A DNA stretch of 64,000 bases, from positions 248,001 through 312,000 of the forward strand of contig NZ_PDZL01000005.1 in NCBI RefSeq assembly GCF_002735705.1. Direction: 5' to 3'. The notes under the pieces are model-generated. The model was not told the DNA's origin. It saw only the letters and a list, made by a program, of their open reading frames with translations, and did not search any database. The position numbers and the translations under genes are program-made. The DNA is from Janthinobacterium sp. BJB426 (GTDB taxonomy: Bacteria; Pseudomonadota; Gammaproteobacteria; Burkholderiales; Burkholderiaceae_D). Positions 49,387 through 58,551 of this stretch are shown here, one piece after another. Positions within the stretch are counted from its first letter, which is position 1, and every line of letters begins with the position of its first letter.

Positions 49387-51798
49387 TCACACCCGCGGCG
49401 GGTCCGTCTCGCGCGCAAACACCCGGTGCGCGACCAGCGCCTTTTTAAAGGCCGGCACGGCTTTCACCACGTCGCCGGAAGGCGCGACGATGATGGCGGG
49501 ATCCGGCTTGCCATCGGGCAGGGTCACCGGCACGCCAGCCTTGTCCAGCAAGTCCTTGCCGGCGCCGATGGCCAGCATCGGCTTGCAGTGGCGGTATTGC
49601 AGGCGCAGGAAGTCGAGCGCATTGGCATCGTCGCCCAGCTGCTGCACGGCGCCCTGACCGTCCGGCACCACGACGGCGTCGAACAGCACGGACGGTCCCG
49701 CCTCGAGCGAGATTTCCACGTCGAGCGGCGCGCCGCCGCTGGTGTCGACTTTCCCCAGGTGGCTGCCCGCCAGGCGCGGCACGGCGCCATCGGCCAGCAG
49801 CGCGGCATAGATATTGCGCACCTGCGCGCCATCGCTGCCCGGCCCCACCAGGATGGCCACGCGCAGGGTATGGATGCCCGTCTTGCCGGGGCGGAAAAAG
49901 AGCGACAGCGCCGGCGATGGCGGATATGCCGGCAGCGGCTGCAGCGAGGCACGCGGCATGACAGGTGGCAGCGCCAGCCCCAGGCCATCGGCCAGGCGCT
50001 GCGCCAGGGTTTCGTCGACGTTGCGCAGCATGGCGACGATGCGCTGGCGGATAGCCACCGTCTGCACCTTGCTCAATTCAAAGCGGAATGCATGCACAAT
50101 GTGCTCTTGTTCGATAGGCGTCTGGCTGATCCAGAACAGGCGCGCCTGGCCATAGTGCTCAGCGAATTTCTCGGGCTTGCCGCGCACCTTGTCGCCTTCG
50201 GCGGAGGCGGGAAAACTGTTGAAGCCCTTCGCGCCCGCCTGGAATGGACAGCCGCCCGCCAGCGAATTGGGTTCATACGCGACCCGGCCCCGGTTGATGG
50301 CCTGGCGGTGGATGCCGTCGCGCTGGTTGTTGTGCACGGGCGCCAGCGGCGCATTGATGGGGATTTCATGGAAGTTGGCGCCGCCCAGCCGCGTGATCTG
50401 CGTGTCGACATACGAGTGGATGCGTCCCTGCAGCAGCGGGTCGTTACTGAAATCGATGCCTGGCACGATGTGCGCCGTGCAGAATGCCACCTGCTCCGTC
50501 TCGGCGAAAAAATTGTCCGGGTTGCGGTTCAAGACCATTTTCCCGACGGGGACGAGAGGGACAAGTTCTTCGGGAATCAGCTTGGTCGGGTCGAGCACGT
50601 CGAAGGGAAACGCATCCGCCTGCGCTTCCGTGAAGACCTGAAAGGACAGCTCGTACTCGGGATACGCGCCGCACTCGATGGCTTCCCACAGATCGCGCCG
50701 GTGGAAATCGGAATCGGCGCCGCTGATCTTGACGGCTTCGTCCCACACGAGCGAGTGCGTGCCGGCCATGGGCGACCAGTGGAATTTGCAGAACACGGAC
50801 TGGCCCTTGGCATTGACGAGGCGGAAGGTGTGCACGCCGAAGCCCTGCATCATCCGGTAACTGCGGGGGATGGCGCGGTCCGACATGGCCCACATCAGCA
50901 TGTGCGTGATTTCCGGCGACAGCGAGGCGAAATCCCAGAAGGTGTCGTGCGCGCTGGCCGCTTGCGGCATGCCATTGTGCGGTTCGGGCTTGACCGCATG
51001 CACGAGGTCGGGGAATTTCATCGCATCCTGGATGAAGAAGACGGGGATGTTATTGCCGACCAAATCCCAGTTGCCCTCGTCCGTATAAAACTTCACGGCA
51101 AAGCCGCGCACGTCGCGCGCCGTATCGGTGGAACCGCGTTCGCCAGCCACCGTGGAAAAACGCACGAAGACGGGCGTGCGCTTGCCCGCCTTGGCGAACA
51201 GCTTGGCACGCGTATGCTTGCTTTGTTCCTTGTAGCATTCGAAGTAACCGTGGGCCGCCGAACCGCGCGCATGCACGACGCGCTCGGGGATGCGCTCATG
51301 GTCGAAATGCGTGAGCTTTTCACGCAGGATGAAATCTTCCATCAGGGTCGGGCCGCGCAAGCCCGCCTTCAGCGAATTCTGATTGTCACCCACGGGCACG
51401 CCCTGATTGGTCGTCAGCACGCAGCCGCTATCGTCGGCACGGGCGCCGTCCAGCGAGCTATTCAGCGCATTCTCGCCCAGCGCGGGCTGGCCATCGCCCG
51501 TCTTTGGAGAGGGTATCGTTTCGCCCGTGGTGCTGGCCGTGGCCAGCGGCTCGCCAGCTGCCACATGCACGCCTTCGGCCGGCGTGCGCGCCGCCTCGCC
51601 GTACTGGCCTTCCTCTTTCGGATTGACGGCCATGGCGGCGGCCAGCTGCTGGCCGGCGGCCGTCTTTTGCAGCAGCGCGCGGGTCACGTCATTGTCCGCC
51701 CCCAGGCTGTGCGGCGCATTGCTGTCAGATGGACCGGACATGCTGCTCAAAACGGAACCCGCACCGTCCGTGGACGGCGATTTCTTGTTGGTAGCCAT
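49387..51798 (-). CDS. katE: Large-subunit monofunctional catalase, HPII type
   Basis: 803 residues from ATG 51798, which has AGGAGA upstream. The long variable N-terminal region is Ser/Gly/Thr-rich and includes a 60-residue extension. The catalase core has catalytic His176 ([17 protein letters not shown]) and the proximal heme ligand Tyr463 ([13 protein letters not shown]). The C-terminal 170 residues form a flavodoxin/DJ-1-like domain ([23 protein letters not shown]) as in E. coli HPII; this clade is resistant and hexa- or tetrameric. It converts hydrogen peroxide to water and oxygen. The microprotein just upstream may be co-transcribed. In relatives this gene is RpoS-controlled. Confidence 0.96.
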   Translation of the reverse strand: MATNKKSPSTDGAGSVLSSMSGPSDSNAPHSLGADNDVTRALLQKTAAGQQLAAAMAVNPKEEGQYGEAARTPAEGVHVAAGEPLATASTTGETIPSPKTGDGQPALGENALNSSLDGARADDSGCVLTTNQGVPVGDNQNSLKAGLRGPTLMEDFILREKLTHFDHERIPERVVHARGSAAHGYFECYKEQSKHTRAKLFAKAGKRTPVFVRFSTVAGERGSTDTARDVRGFAVKFYTDEGNWDLVGNNIPVFFIQDAMKFPDLVHAVKPEPHNGMPQAASAHDTFWDFASLSPEITHMLMWAMSDRAIPRSYRMMQGFGVHTFRLVNAKGQSVFCKFHWSPMAGTHSLVWDEAVKISGADSDFHRRDLWEAIECGAYPEYELSFQVFTEAQADAFPFDVLDPTKLIPEELVPLVPVGKMVLNRNPDNFFAETEQVAFCTAHIVPGIDFSNDPLLQGRIHSYVDTQITRLGGANFHEIPINAPLAPVHNNQRDGIHRQAINRGRVAYEPNSLAGGCPFQAGAKGFNSFPASAEGDKVRGKPEKFAEHYGQARLFWISQTPIEQEHIVHAFRFELSKVQTVAIRQRIVAMLRNVDETLAQRLADGLGLALPPVMPRASLQPLPAYPPSPALSLFFRPGKTGIHTLRVAILVGPGSDGAQVRNIYAALLADGAVPRLAGSHLGKVDTSGGAPLDVEISLEAGPSVLFDAVVVPDGQGAVQQLGDDANALDFLRLQYRHCKPMLAIGAGKDLLDKAGVPVTLPDGKPDPAIIVAPSGDVVKAVPAFKKALVAHRVFARETDPPRV

Positions 51799-51848
51799 TA
51801 CGTCTCCTGTGAGTAGTTTGCCCCGGGAGAACGCTACAACTCCCTCAT

Positions 51849-51926
51849 TCAGCGCACGAACAGGGCAATCAAAATAATGATGGGTATAGGTATGCCGATC
51901 AACCACAACAAAATGGAGCGCATCAT
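51849..51926 (-). CDS. 25-residue hydrophobic membrane microprotein
   Basis: ATG 51926 (second ATG at 51923) with AAAGGAGAG upstream, a better ribosome site than most large genes here; TGA at 51849. The product begins MMRSILLWLIGIP and continues with Ile/Leu/Pro (IPIIILIALF) to a VR end, one transmembrane helix with conserved-looking Gly-Ile-Pro. I recall near-identical 20-odd residue proteins in many proteobacterial genomes, usually unannotated because of size. It lies 50 bases upstream of the catalase start and may be in its transcript. Confidence 0.72.
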   Translation of the reverse strand: MMRSILLWLIGIPIPIIILIALFVR

Positions 51927-52038
51927 CACTCTCCTTTACTGCTTGCTACTACCTTGTGCGCGTGGGCGCCGGCCCGCCCTGCCATGACGGCGAGGGGAAT
52001 AGCGCCCACGACAACTACCTTCCAGGAAGGCGCAAAAC

Positions 52039-52392
52039 TTATTTACGCGAGCCCAGCAATTTCGACAGGCCGTACCCGGCCGCTGCCGCGATCAGCAAGG
52101 ACACTGCCGGGCGCTCGCGCACATAATCGCGGCCCGTCTCGCCGGCGCGCTGGCAGGCGGCGCCCAATTGCTTGCCGCGCGCCATCAGGGTTTCGGATGC
52201 CTTGTTGACGCTGTCGCTGACCTGGTCCAGGCGGTCGCCCACCTGGTCCACGCCGTCATGGGCGCGCGTGGCCACCTTGTCGGCCAGGGGTTGTGCCTGG
52301 CTTGCCACCTTGTCGATGGTGCGGTGCAATTCCTGGCGGGTATCCTGGGGGGTACCGTTCATATCGGAGCTGGTTTTTTCAATCGCGTTCAT
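52039..52392 (-). CDS. DUF883/YqjD-ElaB-like membrane-anchored protein
   Basis: 117 residues, AGGAA ribosome site. An amphipathic helical N-terminal region (about 20-85, rich in Asp, Lys, Gln and Ala) is followed by the family signature RERPAVSLLIAAAAGYGLSKLLG: a positively charged entry and a single C-terminal membrane helix. E. coli relatives YqjD, ElaB and YgaM are RpoS-dependent, inner-membrane anchored and YqjD binds ribosomes. Next to the catalase and microprotein it suggests a stationary-phase set; co-regulation is inference. Confidence 0.88.
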   Translation of the reverse strand: MNAIEKTSSDMNGTPQDTRQELHRTIDKVASQAQPLADKVATRAHDGVDQVGDRLDQVSDSVNKASETLMARGKQLGAACQRAGETGRDYVRERPAVSLLIAAAAGYGLSKLLGSRK

Positions 52393-52736
52393 GATGGTTT
52401 CCTTTAACAGTGAATAATTTCAACCATGCTCGATGCCGTGACCGAATCATGATTCTCCTCGCTTCGGGGAAAAAGAAGCGGCTAAACGCTGCCGGGCTGA
52501 GCCATATCAAACAGTGGATCAGCAGCAAGCTGTTAGCACTACCTTACCCGCGCCAGCCGCGCGCCACCGTGCGCTGCCACACCTTGAAGGCCAGACTTAA
52601 ATTCCTGTTGGAAATAGCAATCCCAGCCAGTCCGATTTGGATGCAGGGAAACGATCCATTATGCATAGTCCTTGCCGCAAGATAAAACCTGCTCCACTCA
52701 CAAATGCATGGATTTTTTCAAGGTATTTCCTCATAA
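52393..52736. other. Intergenic region between DUF883 and MocR genes
   Basis: Non-coding by eye. It holds the minus-strand upstream region of the DUF883 gene, a hairpin CGCTTC...GAAGCG (52460-52480), a short CTTGCCGCAAG palindrome near 52670, and becomes AT-rich toward the MocR promoter. A 91-codon frame (52410-52685) has no ribosome site and unlikely composition. Confidence 0.5.
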
Positions 52737-52765
52737 TTGCATGAATAAATACCCATACATATAGA
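52737..52765 (+). promoter_or_regulatory. Promoter of the MocR gene, predicted leaderless or near so
   Basis: TTGCAT (52737-52742), 17 bases, TATAGA (52760-52765). The ATG at 52770 comes only five bases after the -10, so RNA would start at or just before the initiation codon; no Shine-Dalgarno is visible. Confidence 0.5.
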
Positions 52766-52769
52766 TAAA

Positions 52770-54170
52770 ATGTCCAAGTCAAAATCCATACAAGAAGAAA
52801 GCCAGGCCGGCGCATGGATCACGCCGTTCGTGCAGCACGGCGGTCCGCGCTACCTGCAGATCGCCGACATGCTCGAGCGCGCGCTATCCGATGGCAGCCT
52901 GCGCCCGGGCGACCGCTTGCCGCCGCAGCGCAGCCTGGCCGCGCTGTTCCAGATCGACCTGACGACCGTGACGCGCGCCTATGACGAAGCCAAGCGCCGC
53001 AACCTGCTGGAAGGGCATGGCGCGCGCGGCACCTATGTGGCGGCGCCAAAAGTGGAATTGACGCAGATGCTGGACCTGAGCATGAACATCCCGCCGCCGC
53101 CCGTAGGCGTGGATTTCGACGACCTGCTGAAACAGGGCGTGGCGCAGGTGCTGATGCGCACGGACAGCGATCTGTTGATGAGCTATCACCTGGGCGGCGG
53201 CAGCCAGGCCGACCGCGCGGCGGGCGCCGCCTGGCTCGCGCCCATGTTCGGCGATGTCGACGCGGAACACGTGGTGGCCTGCCCCGGCGCGCAGGCGGCG
53301 CTGGCGGCGCTGATTTTGACCCTGAGCCGGCCCGGCGACGCCATCCTGACGGAAGCGGCCGTGTATCCGGGCTTGCGCCTGGCCGCAGGCCAGTTGAACC
53401 GCAAGACCATCGCCGTGGAAACGGATGCCGACGGCATGCTGCCCGAGGCGCTGGAAAAGGCTGGCCGCAAGCACCACGCGCGCCTCGTGTATTTGAACCC
53501 TACCCTGCAAAACCCCACGGCGCACACCATGCCGGCCGCGCGCCGCCTGGCCATCACGGAGGTGGCCCAGCGCTGCGGCATGCACATCATCGAGGATGAC
53601 CCGTACTGGCTGCTGGCATCCGATGCGCCGCCGCCCCTGGCGCATTACGCTCCCGCCCACGTGTCGCATATCGCCACCCTGTCAAAATGCCTGGCGCCGG
53701 GCCTGCGCATGGCCTATACACTGATCGCCGACACGCAGCTGCGCGAACGCTTCCTGCAGGCGCTGCGCACGTTCAGTCTGATGGCCACGCCCGTGACGAC
53801 GGCGCTGACGACGCAATGGATACACGACGGCTCCGCGCACGCGCTGCTGGCCGGCATACGCAGCGAAGCGGATGCGCGCCAGGACATTATCCGCACCCTC
53901 CTGACGGGCACCACTCACCCGCGCAGCGATGGCATTCACGTGTGGTTTTCGCTGCCCAGTTACTGGAGCTCGCGCGAACTGGCCGACACGGCCCGCGCCC
54001 AGGGCGTGGCCGTCACGGCGTCCGACGCCTTCTACGACAGCCGTGCGCCGAACGCCATCCGCATCTCGCTGGGCAGCCTCCGCGACCGCGCGCGCCTGGC
54101 CAGCGCATTGAAGAAATTATCACTGCTGCTGGCGCACAAACCTGCCGTGCGGCGGGAATTCGTCATTTAA
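52770..54170 (+). CDS. MocR-type transcription factor (GntR HTH + aminotransferase fold)
   Basis: 466 residues. GntR winged HTH at about 25-95 (YLQIADMLERALSDGSLRPGDRLPPQRSLAALFQIDLTTVTRAYDEAKRRNLLEG), a linker, then a class I/II aminotransferase domain with the pyridoxal phosphate Lys306 in SHIATLSKCLAPGLRM and LNPTLQNPTAHTMP near the cofactor pocket. MocR proteins sense PLP or PLP adducts and are usually activators of adjacent genes. The nearest gene is DoxX, convergent and overlapping at the 3' ends by 4 bases, so the target may be elsewhere. Confidence 0.95.
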   Translation: MSKSKSIQEESQAGAWITPFVQHGGPRYLQIADMLERALSDGSLRPGDRLPPQRSLAALFQIDLTTVTRAYDEAKRRNLLEGHGARGTYVAAPKVELTQMLDLSMNIPPPPVGVDFDDLLKQGVAQVLMRTDSDLLMSYHLGGGSQADRAAGAAWLAPMFGDVDAEHVVACPGAQAALAALILTLSRPGDAILTEAAVYPGLRLAAGQLNRKTIAVETDADGMLPEALEKAGRKHHARLVYLNPTLQNPTAHTMPAARRLAITEVAQRCGMHIIEDDPYWLLASDAPPPLAHYAPAHVSHIATLSKCLAPGLRMAYTLIADTQLRERFLQALRTFSLMATPVTTALTTQWIHDGSAHALLAGIRSEADARQDIIRTLLTGTTHPRSDGIHVWFSLPSYWSSRELADTARAQGVAVTASDAFYDSRAPNAIRISLGSLRDRARLASALKKLSLLLAHKPAVRREFVI

Positions 54171-54580
54171 CGGCGCAACCGCGCATCCACCGAATACTTG
54201 CCCGCGCCGCTGATGGCAATCGTGCCGAAGACGATGATCAGCAGCCAGCCAAACTGGCCGTCGGCGATGCTCCAGTCAGGGTGCACGAGCAGCATCGACA
54301 CGCCCAGCAGGAACAGCAAGGGCAGGCAGGCCAGGCGCGTCAGCAAGCCGGCGGCGACCAGCAGCGGGCAGACGATTTCCGCGAACAGGGCGCAGTACAG
54401 GGTGACGGCACGGCCCAGGTGCAGCGGGTCGTCGATGTGCGCCAGTTCCTCGGAGAAATGCAGCAGCTTCGGCAAGCCATGCACGTGCAGCACCAGCAGC
54501 GCGCCCGCCACGCGCGCAAACAGCAAGCCCGCGTCGGGTAAAAAGGGGCCGGCCAGCGCCGCCATCGAGTTTTTCTTCAT
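54167..54580 (-). CDS. DoxX-family membrane protein
   Basis: 137 residues, GGAG ribosome site before ATG 54580. Four predicted membrane helices with the DoxX pattern: LLFARVAGALLVLHVHGLPKLLHF, LYCALFAEIVCPLLVAAGLLTRLACLPLLFLLGVSMLLVH and FGWLLIIVFGTIAISGAGKYSVD. Family members take part in thiosulfate oxidation or redox homeostasis in the inner membrane, but most are uncharacterised. Its 3' end overlaps the MocR gene by four bases. Confidence 0.88.
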   Translation of the reverse strand: MKKNSMAALAGPFLPDAGLLFARVAGALLVLHVHGLPKLLHFSEELAHIDDPLHLGRAVTLYCALFAEIVCPLLVAAGLLTRLACLPLLFLLGVSMLLVHPDWSIADGQFGWLLIIVFGTIAISGAGKYSVDARLRR

Positions 54581-54749
54581 GATTACTCCAGTGGGAAAGC
54601 CAGGCGGCGCGGGGCGCCGCTGCCAGCCATCATAGGCAGGCGGGAGACTCGGCGCGACTGGTCTTTTGGCAGAGGCGCCAGCGCGCGCGAAGGCCTAGAC
54701 TCGCTGTTGCCATCATTGGCCCCTCCCCCATCCCCGAAGGAAATGCATC

Positions 54750-55727
54750 ATGCCGAAGAAAATCGAAGCCGAAGAAGTCAACTCCCGCCGCAAGCTGCTC
54801 GTCAGCGTCGCCGGCGTGGCCGCCGGCGCGGGCCTGCTGGCCGCCGGTGGCGCCAGCGCTGCCGCCAAGCCAGCCGCCGCCGCTGCAGCGCCGGGCAAGC
54901 TCACCGTCAATAGCGTCACCGTCAAGGACGGCACCGTCATCCACTTCAAGGACTGGGGCACGGGCACGCCGGTCGTCTTCAGCCACGGCTGGCCATTGCA
55001 GGGCGACGCCTGGGAAGACCAGATGATGTTCCTGGCCAGCCACGGCTACCGCGTGATCGCGCACGACCGCCGCGGCCACGGCCTGTCCAGCCAGCCATGG
55101 CAGGGCAATGACATGGATACCTACGCCGACGACCTGGCCACCTTGCTCGACGCGCTCGACATCAAGGGCGCGACCCTGGTCGGTCATTCGACGGGCGGCG
55201 GCGAAGTGGCGCGCTATATCGGCCGCCATGGCGAAAAACGCGTGGCCAAGGCCGTGCTGGTGGGCGCCGTGCCGCCGCAGATGGTCAAGTCGGAGACGAA
55301 TCCGGGCGGCTTGCCGATGTCCGTCTTCGATGGCATCCGCGCCGGCGTGCTGGCCGACCGCTCGCAATTCTTCAAGGATCTGACCGTGCCGTTCTTCGGC
55401 GCCAACCGTCCCGGCAACAAGGTATCGCAAGGCATGCGCGACACCTTCTGGCTGCAGGGCATGCAGTGCGGCATCAAGAACGCCTACGATTGCATCAAAC
55501 AATTTTCCGAGACGGACTTCACGGCCGACCTGAAGAAAATCTCCGTGCCGACCCTGGTAGTGCACGGCGGCGACGACCAGATCGTGCCGATCGACGCTTC
55601 CGGCAAGGCCGCAGCCAAGCTCATCAAGAACGCCAGGCTGGTCATCTATGAAGGCGCGCCGCACGGCTTGCCGGCCACTCACAAGGACCGACTGAACGAC
55701 GACTTGCTGGCCTTTATCAAATCCTGA
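54750..55727 (+). CDS. Tat-exported alpha/beta hydrolase, non-heme haloperoxidase-like
   Basis: 325 residues. The N-terminus [20 protein letters not shown] looks like a twin-arginine signal ending near ASAAA. The hydrolase domain starts with [22 protein letters not shown]. Oxyanion-hole HGWP, nucleophile Ser147 in [13 protein letters not shown], Asp276 in HGGDDQIVP and a C-terminal His in [13 protein letters not shown] complete the triad of bacterial cofactor-free haloperoxidase/perhydrolases, which are esterases in practice. Export before folding suggests action in the periplasm. The leader has a GGAA-type ribosome site. Substrate unknown. Confidence 0.9.
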   Translation: MPKKIEAEEVNSRRKLLVSVAGVAAGAGLLAAGGASAAAKPAAAAAAPGKLTVNSVTVKDGTVIHFKDWGTGTPVVFSHGWPLQGDAWEDQMMFLASHGYRVIAHDRRGHGLSSQPWQGNDMDTYADDLATLLDALDIKGATLVGHSTGGGEVARYIGRHGEKRVAKAVLVGAVPPQMVKSETNPGGLPMSVFDGIRAGVLADRSQFFKDLTVPFFGANRPGNKVSQGMRDTFWLQGMQCGIKNAYDCIKQFSETDFTADLKKISVPTLVVHGGDDQIVPIDASGKAAAKLIKNARLVIYEGAPHGLPATHKDRLNDDLLAFIKS

Positions 55728-55744
55728 CCGTTCTGCGCTCCCCG

Positions 55745-55770
55745 CACCGCCGGCCCGCCCGGCGGTGTTT
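55745..55770 (+). terminator. Terminator-like hairpin after the hydrolase
   Basis: CACCGCCGG (55745-55753), five-base loop, CCGGCGGTG (55759-55767), TTT. Stem of 9 bp; short T-run. Confidence 0.55.
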
Positions 55771-55891
55771 CACTCTCCCCAGCGCGCAAAAAAACCGCCC
55801 GCCTCCCCCATTCGTATAACTGCCTTGCCTGCCAGGCCATGCATACTTGTTGCAGCGCGGCATACGCTGCGACAGCGACAGGAGCACGGCG

Positions 55892-56635
55892 ATGGCCAGC
55901 ATGCATTATCCCCTTCAAAAAAACGACGCCGGCCTGGCGCAGGCCCAGCATCTAGGCGGCATGGGCGGCATGGGCGAATTTGCTGCATCGGTCGCGCACG
56001 AGGTGCGCCAGCCGCTGGCGGCCATCACGCTCAATGCCGATGCCGCCCTGCGCTGGCTCGATCACGATCCGCCCCGCCTCGACGAGGCGCGCGCGGCGCT
56101 GGCCCTGGTCGCCAGCGCCGGCAGCCATGCCAGCGCCGTGCTGCGCAGCGTGCAGGACCTGGCCTGCAACACGCCGGGCAGCCACGGCCATTTTGTGGCC
56201 GACGACGCCGTGCAAGACCTGCTGCCGCTGCTGTGCGCGCCACTGCAACGCCACGCCATCCGCCTGGAAACGCAGCTGGCGCCGGGCCGCCCGCTGCTGC
56301 ACGCCGACCCGGTGCAATTTCGGCAAGTCATCCTGAACCTGCTGATGAACGCCATCGAGGCCCTGCAGGGCACCAGCGGCCGGCCGCGCACGGTGCTGCT
56401 GTCCTCGCGCCTGGATGGGGAAGTGCAGCATTTCAGCATCGCCGACAATGGCGCCGGCATCGCGCCGCAGGCAGCTGGCCGCCTGTACCACGCCCTGTAT
56501 TCCAGCAAGCCGGACGGCATGGGCATGGGCCTGGCCATCTGCCGCCGCATCGTCGACGCGCATGGGGGGCGCCTGTGGCATGCCCCCGGCGCCCCCCATG
56601 GCAGCGTTTTCCACTTCACCCTGCCAGCGCCATGA
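55892..56635 (+). CDS. Sensorless cytosolic histidine kinase
   Basis: 247 residues from ATG 55892 (GGAG upstream); an in-frame ATG at 55847 lacks a ribosome site. It has only the catalytic core: HisKA-like helix with His36 (FAASVAHEVRQPLAAITLNADAALRWL), N box LNLLMNAIEALQG, DNGAGI, and GMGMGLAICRRIVDAHGGRLWH. The HEVRQPL style is that of FixL/TodS-like HPK4 kinases. No sensor domain or membrane segment. The gene overlaps the following NarL-type regulator by four bases (ATGA), so they are a cognate pair; signal input must come from another protein. Confidence 0.92.
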   Translation: MASMHYPLQKNDAGLAQAQHLGGMGGMGEFAASVAHEVRQPLAAITLNADAALRWLDHDPPRLDEARAALALVASAGSHASAVLRSVQDLACNTPGSHGHFVADDAVQDLLPLLCAPLQRHAIRLETQLAPGRPLLHADPVQFRQVILNLLMNAIEALQGTSGRPRTVLLSSRLDGEVQHFSIADNGAGIAPQAAGRLYHALYSSKPDGMGMGLAICRRIVDAHGGRLWHAPGAPHGSVFHFTLPAP

Positions 56636-57291
56636 GCACAGCCATGCACACAACCCTGCCCCCGGCCGATCCGCCGATTACCCTGTTGATCGCCGACGAC
56701 CACCCGCTGATCCTGGCGGGACTGGCCTCGCTGATCGCGTCACTGCCAGGTTTCCTCCTGCTGGGCCAGGCCGGCACGGGCTACGCCGCCGTAGAACTGT
56801 ACCGGGAGCTACGGCCCGACGTGGTGCTGATGGATTTGAACATGCCGGAAATGCATGGCGTCGAGGCGATCGAACGCATCTGCGCAGACGACGCGCAAGC
56901 GAAGATCATCATCCTCACCACCTACCAGGGCGAAGACAATGTGCACCGCGCCCTGCACGCCGGCGCGCGCGGCTACCTGCTGAAGGATTCCGGCTTCCTA
57001 CAACTGACGCAGTGCATCCGCCAGGTGGCCGCCGGCAGGCACTACCTGCCGCCGGAACTGGCGGCGCAGCAAGCCAGTCGCATCGAGGCGAATCGCCTGT
57101 CGAAACGCGAGCACGACATCCTGCTGCACCTGTCCGCAGGCAAGAGCAACAAGATGATCGCGCGCAACGCCGGCATCGAGGTAGGCACCGTCAAATTTCA
57201 TGTAAATAACATTTTGACCAAGCTCAACGTATCAAGCCGCACCGAAGCGGCCACGGTGGCCGCCCGGCGCGGCTTGCTGGGCGCGTTCTGA
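56632..57291 (+). CDS. NarL/FixJ-type response regulator, partner of the kinase
   Basis: 219 residues from the ATG of the ATGA overlap (56632). Receiver with DD pair in LLIADDHPLI, phosphoacceptor Asp68 in VVLMDLNMPEMHG, Thr in IILTTYQGED and Lys in GYLLKDSG. Linker, then LuxR-type HTH (LSKREHDILLHLSAGKSNKMIARNAGIEVGTVKFHVNNILTKLNVSSRTEA). A DNA-binding activator controlled by phosphorylation from the upstream kinase. The neighbouring XapX/hydrolase genes are candidate targets. Confidence 0.95.
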   Translation: MSTAMHTTLPPADPPITLLIADDHPLILAGLASLIASLPGFLLLGQAGTGYAAVELYRELRPDVVLMDLNMPEMHGVEAIERICADDAQAKIIILTTYQGEDNVHRALHAGARGYLLKDSGFLQLTQCIRQVAAGRHYLPPELAAQQASRIEANRLSKREHDILLHLSAGKSNKMIARNAGIEVGTVKFHVNNILTKLNVSSRTEAATVAARRGLLGAF

Positions 57292-57301
57292 CGCCACGGT
57301 A

Positions 57302-57583
57302 TCAAGCGGCGCTGTCGTCCTTCTGCTGCGGTTCGGCCTTGGCCAGCGTTGGTTTCGCCTCCACGCCGCTGATCTTCGGCACACACTCGCTGCGCAGCCA
57401 CGACACCGTGATGGCTTCTCCCGCCATCAGGCGCTTGACGCCGGGGACGATCTGTTCGCCGATCAGCATGCCCAGCAGGCCGATCAGGGCAATGGCGGGC
57501 GGCGCCGGCGAGCGCACCTGCAGGACGGCGTAAATGACGCCAACCAGCAAGCCCACCGCCAGCGAAATCACATATAACTTCAT
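57302..57583 (-). CDS. XapX domain small membrane protein
   Basis: 93 residues from ATG 57583. The N-terminal half is the XapX/DUF1427 module: MKLYVISLAVGLLVGVIYAV, then RSPAPPAIALIGLLGMLIGEQ, two hydrophobic helices with a conserved PAPP turn. The C-terminal half is soluble, charged and carries a Cys. Family function is unknown. It follows the cysteine hydrolase gene on the same strand past a terminator, and is convergent with the response regulator. Confidence 0.88.
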   Translation of the reverse strand: MKLYVISLAVGLLVGVIYAVLQVRSPAPPAIALIGLLGMLIGEQIVPGVKRLMAGEAITVSWLRSECVPKISGVEAKPTLAKAEPQQKDDSAA

Positions 57584-57600
57584 GGCGCATTCCTTTCGAT

Positions 57601-57634
57601 GAAAAAAACGCCGCGCACGCTCAGGCGCGCGGCG
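57601..57634 (-). terminator. Rho-independent terminator between hydrolase and XapX genes
   Basis: On the minus strand: CGCCGCGC, 10-base loop, GCGCGGCG, then seven T. It sits 22 bases after the hydrolase stop and 18 bases before the XapX start, so XapX needs readthrough or its own promoter. Confidence 0.75.
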
Positions 57635-57655
57635 CATGGCACTGCCGCGTGGCGC

Positions 57656-58342
57656 TTACCTGGCCGGCACCGGCGCCAGGGTGGCGTGTTCGCCATGGGT
57701 GCGCTGCGGTGCCTTGTGCACCATCGTGTAGGCGTAGTCGACGCCCATGCCGTAGGCGCCCGAATGTTCGCGCACGATGGCCATGACGGCGTCATAGCTT
57801 GCCTTGTGCGCCCAGTCGCGCTGCCATTCCAGCAGCACCTGCTGCCATGTCACGGGCACCACGCCGGCCTGGATCATGCGCTGCATGGCGTAGTCGTGCG
57901 CTTCCTTCGACGTGCCGCCGGATGCGTCGGCCACCATGTAGATTTCGTAGTCGCCTTCGAGCATCGCGCACAGGGCGAAGCTGTTGTTGCACACTTCCGT
58001 CCACAGGCCAGAGACGACGACTTTCTTCTTGCCGTTGGCGGCCAGCGCATCGCGCACCTTCTGGTCATCCCAGGAATTCATCGAGCTGCGCTCGAGGATA
58101 TCCTTGCCGGGGAAGACGTCCAGCAGCTCGGGATAGGTGTGGCCGGAGAAGCTTTCCGTTTCGACGGTCGTAATGATGGTGGGGATGTTGAACACCTTGG
58201 CGGCCTTGGCCAGGCCCACGGTATTGTTTTTCAGCGCTTGCCGGTCCATCGATTGCACGCCGAACGCCATTTGCGGCTGCTGGTCGATGAAAATGATCTG
58301 GCAATTGTCGGGGGTAAGGACTTCCAGTTTCGGATTGGTCAT
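57656..58342 (-). CDS. YcaC-like isochorismatase-fold cysteine hydrolase
   Basis: 228 residues from ATG 58342 (ATG 58354 is an alternative). Isochorismatase-like fold with Asp20 in IIFIDQQPQMAFG and nucleophile Cys118 in GLWTEVCNNSFALCAML; a basic residue (Arg85 or Lys80) sits where the YcaC Lys is expected. YcaC has Asp19 and Cys118, so the spacing agrees. VETESFSGHTYPELLDVFPG and ILERSSMNSWDD are typical of the YcaC/nicotinamidase-related group. Likely a cytosolic amidase-type hydrolase of unknown substrate. Paired with XapX and flanked by two NarL-type regulators. Confidence 0.9.
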   Translation of the reverse strand: MTNPKLEVLTPDNCQIIFIDQQPQMAFGVQSMDRQALKNNTVGLAKAAKVFNIPTIITTVETESFSGHTYPELLDVFPGKDILERSSMNSWDDQKVRDALAANGKKKVVVSGLWTEVCNNSFALCAMLEGDYEIYMVADASGGTSKEAHDYAMQRMIQAGVVPVTWQQVLLEWQRDWAHKASYDAVMAIVREHSGAYGMGVDYAYTMVHKAPQRTHGEHATLAPVPAR

Positions 58343-58551
58343 GATGTCATCCATGAAGACAGGGTTGAGTGGGTACTGCCGTGCATCGTATGCCTGGCGG
58401 CGTGCCCGCACCACTATCTAAATGTAGGCTGGCATGGAGCTTTCCTCTGGGGAATCCCCCCTGCAGCCCGGTGAGCGCTGCGGTAAAATACCTTTTGCTC
58501 ACCATGTTCCGACGACTCTTGATCGATAACTCCTCTTTGCCAGGCAACATC

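Noticed and set aside
52410-52685. A 91-codon plus-strand frame between the DUF883 and MocR genes
   Set aside because: No Shine-Dalgarno, no recognisable domain, codon use unlike neighbours.
55765-56631. Long N-terminal extension in frame with the response regulator at 56632
   Set aside because: It runs through the kinase gene in another frame with Arg/Pro-rich shadow sequence; the ATGA overlap start is far better.
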